5,111 bases of DNA from an uncultured Clostridia bacterium (GTDB taxonomy: Bacteria; Bacillota; Clostridia; TANB77; CAG-508): contig CAKPKG010000045.1 in assembly GCA_934167165.1 (NCBI GenBank), forward strand, positions 1 to 5,111, read 5' to 3'. Position 1 is the stretch's first letter; each line of letters begins with the position of its first letter. Below the pieces are notes generated by a model. It made no database searches. It saw nothing but the letters and a program-made list of their open reading frames with translations, and was not told the DNA's origin. This document shows, in pieces, positions 1 to 4,707 of this stretch. A program made the translations under genes and the position numbers.

Positions 1-858
1 TGCATATGCAAAATACCCAAGTATAAAGTATATAATTGTAACTATTCCTAAATATGGTGTTATTGCTGACATATCTAATACTTGTTCTATCATTCCTGGT
101 TCTAAAAATACTTTTGCACTAATTAATGCAGTTCCAACTAGTAGAATCATTTGTAATAATCCAACTATGCCTATTCCTATTGTTTTTCCAAGTACAATAG
201 TTTTTGGTGATGTTGAGGTTACAAGCGTTTCTATAATCTTTGATGTTTTTTCTGTTGTAATAGAACTTGATACTTGATATGCACAGAAGTATATAGCATA
301 GAATAGTACTATTGAAAGTAGCATCATTGCGAACACATTTCCATTTGCCTTTTCATCTGTTTGTTCCAATGAAAATTCAAAGTTTGGTGTGATTGATTTT
401 AATTGTTCCTCTGTTAATCCTAGTTTGCTTATTTGTATATTTGTATATAAAGTATTTATTGTAGTAATTATATCTTCTGGCACTTCTTCCATCATTGTTG
501 CATCTTTTATAATATATTTAATTTTTATATTTCCTTCTTGTTTTTCAACAAATATTGCAGATTCAATTTCTTCATTTTGTATCTTCTCTTTTACTTCATC
601 ATATTTTAGATTTGCTATTTCTATTTCATAGCCTGTATCTAAACTTTTTAAACTTTCTAAGGCTCCTTCAAAGACATTGCTTTCATCAACTATAAGTAGC
701 TTATCTACTGTTTCTTCTCCTTTAATTGCTTTTAATATTTTTGGAACATTAAATCCTACAATTATCATTACTAAAAATATTATAGTTGAGATTATGAAAG
801 ATTTTCTTTTAACCATATCTTTCATTGTAAATTTCATTACTGTAAACAAATCCTTCAT
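1..858 (-). CDS. ABC-2 type transporter permease, NatB/YhaP-like (partial, N-terminal 286 codons)
   Basis: This is the membrane subunit of an ABC exporter, presumably pairing with the ATPase encoded just upstream. The reading frame stays open from the ATG at 858 to the window edge, so the C-terminal part (about 100 residues in this family) is missing. It begins MKDLFTVMKFTMKDM. It then has a first membrane helix (about residues 20-40), a large probably extracytoplasmic domain (about 41-170), and a helix at about 172-195. The cytoplasmic segment EKTSKIIETLVTSTSP (about 201-216) is the conserved coupling-type motif of ABC-2 permeases. Another helix follows at about 221-243, and a further one is entered before the edge. 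The start is supported by an AGGTAGGTGAG ribosome binding site inside the end of the ATPase gene. The ATPase stop codon and this ATG are one base apart, which indicates translational coupling. In Bacillus, NatAB-type pumps extrude sodium, but the substrate here cannot be read from sequence. Confidence 0.9.
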   Translation of the reverse strand, partial: MKDLFTVMKFTMKDMVKRKSFIISTIIFLVMIIVGFNVPKILKAIKGEETVDKLLIVDESNVFEGALESLKSLDTGYEIEIANLKYDEVKEKIQNEEIESAIFVEKQEGNIKIKYIIKDATMMEEVPEDIITTINTLYTNIQISKLGLTEEQLKSITPNFEFSLEQTDEKANGNVFAMMLLSIVLFYAIYFCAYQVSSSITTEKTSKIIETLVTSTSPKTIVLGKTIGIGIVGLLQMILLVGTALISAKVFLEPGMIEQVLDMSAITPYLGIVTIIYFILGYFAYA

Positions 859-859
859 A

Positions 860-1756
860 TTACTCACCTACCTTTTCTATAAAAATGTCGTTCAATGTTG
901 GTTTTGTTATTTCAAATTTATTAATTGTTTTTCTGTCTTTTACCAACTCATTTAAAAGGTTATGTGCTTGTTCTTCATTATCAATTTTTATAGTATATTC
1001 ATTATTTTTTTCGTTTTCTATTTCTAGTCCCAATTTAGCAATATTTTCTGTTATTGATTCGTTTGTTTCTATTTGTACTCTATTTGCTGGATACTGGTCT
1101 TTTATTTCTCTTAAATTCCCTTGTAATACAGTTTTTCCTTTATTTAAAATTAAAATGTCGCTACAGAATTCTTCTATTGTTGACATTTGATGTGCAGACA
1201 TTATTACATATTTCCCTTCTTTTACTAAATCGATTATTATATTTTTCAATAAATCTGTATTTACTGGATCTAATCCACTAAATGGTTCATCTAAAACAAC
1301 TAATTCTGGATTATGTATTACAGCAGTCATAAATTGAATTTTTTGTTGATTTCCTTTTGATAATTTTTCTGCTGGCATTTGCATATATTCTTCTACTTTT
1401 AATTTCTTTGCCCAAGTACCTATTGCACTATCTACTTCTTGTTTTTTCATTCCTTTTAATTCTGCAAAATACATTAGTTGATCATATATTTTTACTTTAG
1501 GATATACCCCTCTTTCCTCTGGAAGGTATCCAAAGTTAACTGATTTCCTATCAACTTTTTTTCCATTCCACGTTATTTCTCCATTATCTTTTTTTATTAT
1601 TCCAAGTAGCATTCTTATGGTTGTGGTTTTTCCTGCTCCGTTAGTTCCTAAAAGCCCAAAAACTCCTGGTTTGTTTAGAGAAAATGAAATGCCATCAACC
1701 GCTTTTTTTCCAACAAATGTTTTAGAAACATTGTCTAAAATTAGTCCTGTCTTCAT
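860..1756 (-). CDS. ABC transporter ATP-binding protein, NatA/YhaQ-like with C-terminal DUF4162-type domain
   Basis: This 298-aa nucleotide-binding subunit powers the neighbouring ABC-2 permease. The Walker A motif GTNGAGKT is at residues 37-44, the signature LSKGNQQK at 132-139, Walker B LVVLDEP at 152-158, the D-loop SGLDP at 160-164 and the switch histidine in SAHQM at 189. At the Q-loop the usual glutamine is replaced by glutamate (GYLPEERG, residues 77-84). I regard this as a trait of the NatA/YhaQ-like subfamily rather than damage. Residues of about 215-295 form the C-terminal accessory domain typical of that subfamily, ending in TLNDIFIEKVGE. The start ATG at 1756 has an AAAGGGG ribosome binding site at 1764-1770 and lies about 25 nt downstream of the predicted transcription start. 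It is the first gene of a two-gene operon. Family assignment is secure; the exported substrate (ions, peptide or drug) is unknown. Confidence 0.95.
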   Translation of the reverse strand: MKTGLILDNVSKTFVGKKAVDGISFSLNKPGVFGLLGTNGAGKTTTIRMLLGIIKKDNGEITWNGKKVDRKSVNFGYLPEERGVYPKVKIYDQLMYFAELKGMKKQEVDSAIGTWAKKLKVEEYMQMPAEKLSKGNQQKIQFMTAVIHNPELVVLDEPFSGLDPVNTDLLKNIIIDLVKEGKYVIMSAHQMSTIEEFCSDILILNKGKTVLQGNLREIKDQYPANRVQIETNESITENIAKLGLEIENEKNNEYTIKIDNEEQAHNLLNELVKDRKTINKFEITKPTLNDIFIEKVGE

Positions 1757-1787
1757 TTTTTATCCCCTTTCGTTTTTAATTGTTTTT

Positions 1788-1816
1788 ATAATATCACTTT
1801 CAATGCTATTTGCCAA
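1788..1816 (-). promoter_or_regulatory. Sigma-A promoter of the ABC transporter operon
   Basis: On the minus strand, TTGGCA (1811-1816) and TATTAT (1788-1793) are separated by exactly 17 bp, and a TGA precedes the -10 as an extended -10 element. Predicted transcription start is near 1781, giving a 5' leader of about 25 nt before the ATPase ATG. It lies downstream of the hairpin at 1927-1969, so the ABC operon is an independent unit. Confidence 0.75.
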
Positions 1817-1926
1817 TATAGTAAAAAAAATTCTCTTATTACATTCTCAATTAGCATGGTATAAGAATATCAAATTTCTTAAAAAAAGTATACAAACCAT
1901 TAGTTGAGTTTAATCAAAACATAGTT

Positions 1927-1969
1927 AAACCGAGGGAAAAAGGGGACTGTCTCCTTTTTCCCTCGGTTT
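1927..1969 (-). terminator. Long hairpin, probable terminator after the cysteine-rich small gene
   Basis: A perfect 17-bp inverted repeat: AAACCGAGGGAAAAAGG (1927-1943) pairs with 1953-1969 around a 9-nt loop (GGACTGTCT). It begins 12 bp past the stop codon of the gene ending at 1982. The T-run is weak on the minus strand (TTT, then AACTATGTTTT) and better on the plus strand (TTTTGTT), so it may work in both directions. The stem is longer than an ordinary terminator needs, so a REP-like palindromic element doing the same job is possible. Confidence 0.6.
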
Positions 1970-1981
1970 TGTTGTAAGTTC

Positions 1982-2224
1982 TTATTCAACTATTATACAA
2001 GTGCTACCAATTGCCATAATAATTTTCTGCTTAAAAGGTAATTTCTTATAGCAATATCCATTAAAATCTGGATTGATAAATGGTATAACATTATTTATTT
2101 TCTGTTTTTTACACTTGTTTTTAGAATTATAATACCTACATCCTGAACATGATTCCCTCGAAGGTTTTACATCTTTATAACTTAAAATAGCTCTGCAAAT
2201 GTAATCCTGATAATCCTGTTCCAT
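1982..2224 (-). CDS. Small cysteine-rich protein, possibly metal-binding (hypothetical)
   Basis: An 80-aa protein I do not recognise. It has six cysteines (residues 10, 26, 29, 38, 58, 76). The core CSGCRYYNSKNKC (26-38) has C-x2-C-x8-C spacing, with C58 in GYCYK as a candidate fourth ligand, so a small zinc knuckle or ribbon is plausible. This is inference from spacing only. There is no signal peptide. The C-terminal stretch IIMAIGSTCIIVE is hydrophobic but short. The start ATG at 2224 is set by an AAAAGGAG site at 2233-2240. Transcription comes from the cassette promoter at 2308-2336, and its leader is copy 1 of the three-copy repeat. It ends in front of the long hairpin at 1927-1969, so it is monocistronic. 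Its relation to the other cassette-driven genes is the shared leader, not protein similarity. Confidence 0.75.
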   Translation of the reverse strand: MEQDYQDYICRAILSYKDVKPSRESCSGCRYYNSKNKCKKQKINNVIPFINPDFNGYCYKKLPFKQKIIMAIGSTCIIVE

Positions 2225-2232
2225 TGTTTTAT

Positions 2233-2336
2233 CTCCTTTTAAAATTTTTTATAACTGCCTGACCACCAGCTGCAAAACATAAGGATTTTACTTTGTTTTA
2301 CCATAATATTTTACCACAGTTTTATGTTAAATTCAA
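2233..2336 (-). repeat. Promoter-leader cassette, copy 1 of 3
   Basis: This copy aligns over its whole length with 3437-3543 and 4506-4617. Read on the minus strand it contains the -35, a conserved 17-bp spacer, the extended -10, and hairpin P1 (2294-2301 pairing with 2272-2279, GUAAAACA with UGUUUUGC). Hairpin P2 follows (AGCUG 2267-2271 with CAGUU 2253-2257, loop containing GGUCAG), then an AT-rich tract and the ribosome binding site. This is the most diverged copy. In P1 two pairs differ from the other copies but stay complementary, and one is a G-U wobble. The P1 loop contains UCCUU, complementary to AAGGA of the ribosome binding site. Confidence 0.85.
2308..2336 (-). promoter_or_regulatory. 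Sigma-A promoter of the cysteine-rich small gene (in cassette copy 1)
   Basis: TTGAAT (2331-2336), a 17-bp spacer and TAAAAT (2308-2313) on the minus strand, with TGG before the -10. Predicted start is near 2301, so the RNA would begin at the 5' strand of hairpin P1. It is divergent from the plus-strand promoter at 2395-2423. Confidence 0.75.
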
Positions 2337-2394
2337 CTTCTGTTCCGTAAATACAATTAGGGTTTCTGCTATTTTTTGTATATTCCCTAAAGTA

Positions 2395-2423
2395 TTGAAT
2401 TTTATATGTATTCATGGTATAAT
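2395..2423 (+). promoter_or_regulatory. Strong extended -10 promoter of the plus-strand membrane gene
   Basis: TTGAAT (2395-2400), a 17-bp spacer and a consensus TATAAT (2418-2423) preceded by TGG. Predicted start is near 2430, leaving a leader of about 57 nt. It is back to back with the copy 1 promoter, with 58 bp between the two -35 boxes. Confidence 0.8.
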
Positions 2424-2434
2424 ATATGAGATTT

Positions 2435-2467
2435 TCTCGAGTTGTAGCGAGATTTAAATACTACGAC
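2435..2467 (+). promoter_or_regulatory. Putative H-type pseudoknot in the leader of the plus-strand gene
   Basis: Stem 1 is UCUCG (2435-2439) with CGAGA (2448-2452). The loop of that hairpin, GUUGUAG (2441-2447), is complementary to CUACGAC (2461-2467) with one G-U pair. Loop lengths fit a classical H-type pseudoknot: 1 nt crossing the 7-bp stem 2, and 8 nt (UUUAAAUA) crossing the 5-bp stem 1. It starts about 5 nt after the predicted transcription start and ends 9 nt before the ribosome binding site, so it fills most of the leader. The pairing is visible; the folding and any regulatory role are inferred. It does not match the preQ1-I riboswitch consensus as I know it. Confidence 0.45.
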
Positions 2468-2486
2468 ATTAATCATAGGAGGAGTT

Positions 2487-2897
2487 ATGCATTGTTTAAT
2501 TACATTGCGGTTTTATCAGGACTTTCTACCAATGTTTCGCTTATTATTGCTAGGAGTTGGCTCTATAATTGCAACACTCATAATTTTACATTTGATTGAT
2601 GTGATTATATCTCTTATCAGGAAAAATAAGAAGAAAAGATTTGCTAAATCATGCTATATGGATTTAAAAAATTCATATAATGCCTTAATGATTGCAAAGG
2701 AATTGTATAAAGATGCTGAAACTTTAAATGACCCTATAGAACAAGCCAAGAAAAAAAGTGACTTTGTTGATATGTATAATGAAGCTTTAAGAGTTCTTAG
2801 GAATTCTTCTAATTATCAATATTCTTACTTACTTTCTAAGGATTGTCAAATTGAAATTGAGGAATTTAAAGAATCCTCTAGGCATTCTCTTACTTGA
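2487..2897 (+). CDS. Single-pass membrane protein with charged cytoplasmic domain (hypothetical)
   Basis: A 136-aa protein of unknown family, and the only plus-strand gene supported here. Residues of about 17-44 form one long hydrophobic helix (MFRLLLLGVGSIIATLII onward), followed at once by the basic cluster RKNKKKR (45-51). The positive-inside rule then places the remaining 85 residues in the cytoplasm. That part is charged, predicted mostly helical (LKNSYNALMIAKELYKDAETL, 60-80), and could form a coiled coil. The ATG at 2487 follows AGGAGGAG (2477-2484) with a short 4-nt gap after GGAGG. M16 (2532) is an alternative start with a much weaker site. It is monocistronic: its own strong promoter lies upstream and a textbook terminator begins 8 bp after the stop. 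A small inverted repeat (ATTCTC 2884-2889 with GAGAAT 2896-2901) spans the stop codon. Function is unknown. Confidence 0.7.
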   Translation: MHCLITLRFYQDFLPMFRLLLLGVGSIIATLIILHLIDVIISLIRKNKKKRFAKSCYMDLKNSYNALMIAKELYKDAETLNDPIEQAKKKSDFVDMYNEALRVLRNSSNYQYSYLLSKDCQIEIEEFKESSRHSLT

Positions 2898-2904
2898 GAA
2901 TACT

Positions 2905-2934
2905 AAAAGCCCTTGAGTTATCTCAAGGGCTTTT
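2905..2934 (+). terminator. Rho-independent terminator after the plus-strand membrane gene
   Basis: A 13-bp perfect stem: AAAAGCCCTTGAG (2905-2917) with CTCAAGGGCTTTT (2922-2934) and a TTAT loop, followed by GTTTATTT. It starts 8 bp after the stop codon. The A-run on the left side would let it also stop minus-strand transcription. Confidence 0.9.
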
Positions 2935-2962
2935 GTTTATTTGTGTTATTTATTGGTTCAGC

Positions 2963-3067
2963 ATTTGAATCAAATCTTTTTGGCTTCAGCAAGCCTTCTT
3001 TTTCATAAAATCTTATGTTCGCTCTTGAAATATTTAACTTTTTTTCTACTTCTTTTATGGTGTGTAT
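2963..3067 (-). pseudogene. Remnant of a MerR-family regulator (N-terminal helix-turn-helix only)
   Basis: The minus-strand reading frame contains TIKEVEKKLNISRANIRF and then YEKEGLLKPKR. This matches the DNA-binding N-terminus of MerR-family regulators (helix-turn-helix followed by the RFYEKEGLL wing). After KPKR the family pattern, usually an NGYR-type sequence and an effector-binding region, is lost. The frame continues with unrelated residues to a stop near 2918, inside a terminator. At the front, the codon where a start would be expected reads ATA rather than ATG, and the upstream sequence is a terminator hairpin with no ribosome binding site. Only about 30-35 residues survive of a protein that normally has well over 100. 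It is a dead fragment lying between two terminators. Confidence 0.7.
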
Positions 3068-3075
3068 AAAGAAAT

Positions 3076-3099
3076 ACGGTAGAGAAAAAACTCTACCGT
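3076..3099 (-). terminator. Rho-independent terminator after the 104-aa gene
   Basis: A 9-bp perfect stem ACGGTAGAG / CTCTACCGT (3076-3084 and 3091-3099) with a 6-nt loop (TTTTTT on the minus strand), then ATTTCTTTAT on the minus strand. It begins 12 bp past the stop codon at 3112. Confidence 0.75.
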
Positions 3100-3111
3100 T
3101 TAACACTTTTG

Positions 3112-3426
3112 TTATGCATTAACAAAAAAAACCATTTTTCCTTTTTTTTGTAACAATTTAGGGTATTTTGCTTCTAATTCAGTTAATGAATATGTTTGCC
3201 CTTCACTAGTAAAAACTCTTCCCCCATCAGGAAATACATAATTTATACTAATATGCATAGTATCATCATCACAAAAGAAAATATGTAATTTCATAAGTGC
3301 AAATATGTACTCGCGTTTAATACCAATTAAATTGCCCCGCACTATCCAATGAGAGGTGTTTCCAAGCTTTCTCAAAGAATATGCTTGTCTAAGTGGAATA
3401 GACTTGATTTTAGCTATGTATAACAT
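3112..3426 (-). CDS. Hypothetical 104-aa soluble protein
   Basis: I do not recognise this protein. It starts MLYIAKIKSIPLRQ and has no signal peptide or membrane helix. Alternating hydrophobic stretches suggest a beta-rich fold (HWIVRGNLIGI, HISINYVFPDGGRVF, MVFFVNA). An acidic CDDDTMH segment lies near residues 52-58, and a helical LTELEAKYPKLLQKKGK precedes the end. The reading frame extends upstream to an ATG at 3510, but that would sit at the transcription start and run through the structured leader. I place the start at 3426 because a strong AAAGGAGG site (3437-3444) precedes it by 10 nt. It is monocistronic, driven by cassette copy 2 and closed by the hairpin at 3076-3099. Its function cannot be inferred. 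Confidence 0.7.
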   Translation of the reverse strand: MLYIAKIKSIPLRQAYSLRKLGNTSHWIVRGNLIGIKREYIFALMKLHIFFCDDDTMHISINYVFPDGGRVFTSEGQTYSLTELEAKYPKLLQKKGKMVFFVNA

Positions 3427-3436
3427 ATAAGTTTTT

Positions 3437-3543
3437 CCTCCTTTAAAAATTTTTTTATTAACTGTCTGACCCTCAGTTGCAAAAATAAGGAATTTTGCGC
3501 ATTTTTGCATTAATATATTATCACATTTTTATGTTAATTGCAA
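3437..3543 (-). repeat. Promoter-leader cassette, copy 2 of 3
   Basis: Same organisation as 2233-2336 and 4506-4617. P1 is GCAAAAAU (3501-3508) with AUUUUUGC (3479-3486), a perfect stem with a 14-nt loop ending UUCCUU. P2 is AACUG (3474-3478) with CAGUU (3460-3464), also perfect, with loop AGGGUCAGA. Then come an AT-rich tract and AAAGGAGG. The UCCUU of the P1 loop is complementary to AAGGA in that site. The -35 end abuts the T-run of the preceding terminator (3548-3578), so the cassette begins almost exactly where the previous unit ends. Confidence 0.9.
3515..3543 (-). promoter_or_regulatory. Sigma-A promoter of the 104-aa gene (in cassette copy 2)
   Basis: TTGCAA (3538-3543), a 17-bp spacer and TAATAT (3515-3520) on the minus strand, with TGA before the -10. 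Predicted start is near 3508, the first base of hairpin P1. Confidence 0.75.
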
Positions 3544-3547
3544 GAAA

Positions 3548-3578
3548 AAAGCATTGGTGCACTCAAAACCAATGCTTT
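3548..3578 (-). terminator. Rho-independent terminator after the frameshifted gene
   Basis: An 11-bp perfect stem AAAGCATTGGT / ACCAATGCTTT (3548-3558 and 3568-3578) with a 9-nt loop. On the minus strand it is followed by a run of T that leads straight into the -35 of cassette copy 2. The stem overlaps the last stop codon of the frameshifted gene. Confidence 0.85.
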
Positions 3579-3992
3579 AATTCATTTTAATCTTCTTTTT
3601 CTTCTCAGGGTCTAAATTTGCAATATTCAGATCTTGGAACATGTATTAATTCCTTCATATGCTTTTTTCGCAAATGTTCAGGCATTTTTTAAGTTCCTCA
3701 TAAAATTCGTTTTTCTTGTATGGAGAACTACTTACTATTCTGAACTGTTCCCGAGCTTCATCAAATTTACTTGGTTCTTTCAAGTTTTAGCAACTCCTAT
3801 TCTATCATTATTTTGAAATTTTGCATGTTCGTACTTCTCAAAATATCTGATACTAGTTTCCCAAAAAATTGACCTTTCAGGTAATTCTTGACGCCTATCA
3901 CCATATATTTTATACGCACTACTGCATTTATATGGAGTACCTAATATTCTCATTTTTTCGTTAAAGGAACTTAAATCTTCCAAAGATGTCAT
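3577..3992 (-). pseudogene. Frameshifted hypothetical gene (second gene of the copy 3 unit)
   Basis: The first reading frame (3992 to a TGA at 3780, 70 codons) begins MTSLEDLSSFNEKMRILG and ends RIGVAKT. Protein-like sequence continues in other frames. EPSKFDEAREQFRIVSSSP and then YKKNEFYEELKKCLNICEK follow in a second frame. A run of six A (3663-3668) returns to the first frame for AYEGINTCSK. The second frame then gives QDLNIANLDPEKKKKIKMN and a stop at 3577-3579, directly at the terminator. Together they suggest one protein of about 135-140 residues broken by three shifts. I do not recognise the family. An AAAGGAG lies immediately before the ATG at 3992, too close to serve it well. TTG at 3983 (9 nt away) or ATG at 3953 may be the true start. 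The gap from the upstream gene is 50 bp, so the two were probably co-transcribed. A truncated but still functional 70-aa product cannot be excluded. Confidence 0.6.
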
Positions 3993-4042
3993 CTCCTTTG
4001 AAGTTATAGTCTTGAGTGCTTTTTTAATTGAAAAAATTTTTA

Positions 4043-4498
4043 TTAAATGAATTCAAAAAATTGATAAAACTTAGATAGATCTACAATTTCATATGCTCGT
4101 GGAATAAAGTCTCCGTTTTCTTTTTGAGCATCTATAGAAATCCAGACCTTGTTGTCTGTCAACAATATTGCATAAAATCTGCAATTGCCAAACGAATTGT
4201 ATCTTGTTGCATATGGATTTAATTCTATTGATTTGCACTTAACCTCAGTAGCTGAATTTTGGTATACAACACTGATTCTTAGTCTTTTTCTGTATACATT
4301 CTTAATAGGTCCATCAAAAATGGAAAAAATTATCGAATACATTACTGCTCCAACTATTATTCCTATAGTCAATGATACATAAAAAGAATATTTAAGCTTA
4401 ATGCTTAAAATACTAGTAATTAATAAAAAAATTAATATACCAATAAATACAGAAATGCGCCGTGATTTGTTGAAAGATACATCTTTAAGTTTCTTCAT
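4043..4498 (-). CDS. Two-helix membrane protein with C-terminal soluble domain (hypothetical)
   Basis: A 151-aa protein of unknown family. A short basic N-terminus (MKKLKDVSFNKSRR) leads into helix 1 (about 16-34) and helix 2 (about 39-61). A basic stretch follows (KNVYRKRLR, 66-74), so both termini should face the cytoplasm. The remaining 75 or so residues look beta-rich (ISVVYQ, CRFYAILLTDNKVWISIDAQ). Two cysteines lie in the soluble part (88 and 106). The start ATG at 4498 is preceded by AAAGGGGTGA (4505-4514). The gene is driven by cassette copy 3 and is followed after 50 bp by the frameshifted gene at 3577-3992, with no terminator between them. The helical-hairpin-plus-domain layout resembles many accessory or immunity-type membrane proteins, but nothing specific supports a function. 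Confidence 0.75.
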   Translation of the reverse strand: MKKLKDVSFNKSRRISVFIGILIFLLITSILSIKLKYSFYVSLTIGIIVGAVMYSIIFSIFDGPIKNVYRKRLRISVVYQNSATEVKCKSIELNPYATRYNSFGNCRFYAILLTDNKVWISIDAQKENGDFIPRAYEIVDLSKFYQFFEFI

Positions 4499-4505
4499 TT
4501 AATTT

Positions 4506-4617
4506 CACCCCTTTAAATAAATTTTTATAATAACTGTCTGACCCCAGCTGCAAAAATAAGGGTATTTGCTAAGAATTTTTGCATAAGTATTTTATCATAT
4601 CTTTATGTTGATTGCAA
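4506..4617 (-). repeat. Promoter-leader cassette, copy 3 of 3
   Basis: Aligns with 2233-2336 and 3437-3543. P1 is GCAAAAAU (4575-4582) with AUUUUUGC (4550-4557), with a 17-nt loop, 3 nt longer than in the other copies. P2 is AGCUG (4545-4549) with CAGUU (4532-4536), including one G-U pair, and its loop is GGGUCAGA. The ribosome binding site here reads AAAGGGG instead of AAAGGAG, and the P1 loop reads CCCUU instead of UCCUU, so complementarity between them is kept. It is the cassette nearest the tRNA-Asn gene. Confidence 0.9.
4589..4617 (-). promoter_or_regulatory. Sigma-A promoter of the two-helix membrane gene (in cassette copy 3)
   Basis: TTGCAA (4612-4617), a 17-bp spacer and TAAAAT (4589-4594) on the minus strand, with TGA before the -10. 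Predicted start is near 4582, the first base of hairpin P1. Confidence 0.75.
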
Positions 4618-4707
4618 ATAATACTTTCTTATCAAGTTTCAAGTCCCTATTAATACTATATATTATTGGCAACTTTTAAAACAAGTGTTTGTAATTAAAT
4701 ATAAAAA

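Noticed and set aside
860..1756. Loss of the Q-loop glutamine in the ATPase as a sign of inactivation
   Set aside because: All other motifs are intact, and GYLPEERG at this place is, to my knowledge, usual in NatA/YhaQ-like ATPases.
389..1907. Several open frames on the plus strand across the ABC operon
   Set aside because: They are antisense shadows rich in Phe, Ser, Ile and Leu, without good ribosome binding sites, over two clearly coding minus-strand genes.
2435..2467. preQ1-type riboswitch for the short pseudoknot
   Set aside because: The A-rich tail and conserved loop bases of preQ1-I aptamers are absent, stem 2 is too long, and the downstream gene is not a queuosine gene.
3427..3510. 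An upstream ATG at 3510 that would extend the 104-aa protein by 28 residues
   Set aside because: The ATG lies at the predicted transcription start, has no ribosome binding site, and the added residues are encoded by the structured leader shared with two other genes. ATG 3426 has an excellent AAAGGAGG site.
2240..4583. Small leader peptides starting at the ATG at the 5' edge of P1 in each cassette (19 codons in copies 1 and 3, in frame with the gene in copy 2)
   Set aside because: They would need leaderless initiation, their lengths and frames are not conserved, and the base changes between copies are better explained by RNA pairing than by peptide conservation.
2316..4608. Operator-like dyad in the promoter spacer (ACAT-TTTT-ATGT at 3523-3534)
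   Set aside because: It is perfect only in copy 2. In copies 1 and 3 the left half changes to ACAG or ATAT without compensation, so a conserved palindromic operator is not supported.
2233..4617. Integron-like attC sites separating same-strand small genes
   Set aside because: The repeats lie at the 5' end of genes, carry promoters and ribosome binding sites, and lack recognisable attC core boxes at their ends. There is also no integrase in the window.
4618..4702. AT-rich gap between cassette copy 3 and the tRNA terminator
   Set aside because: I looked for a further promoter, a tRNA 3'-end repeat and small genes and saw nothing convincing.
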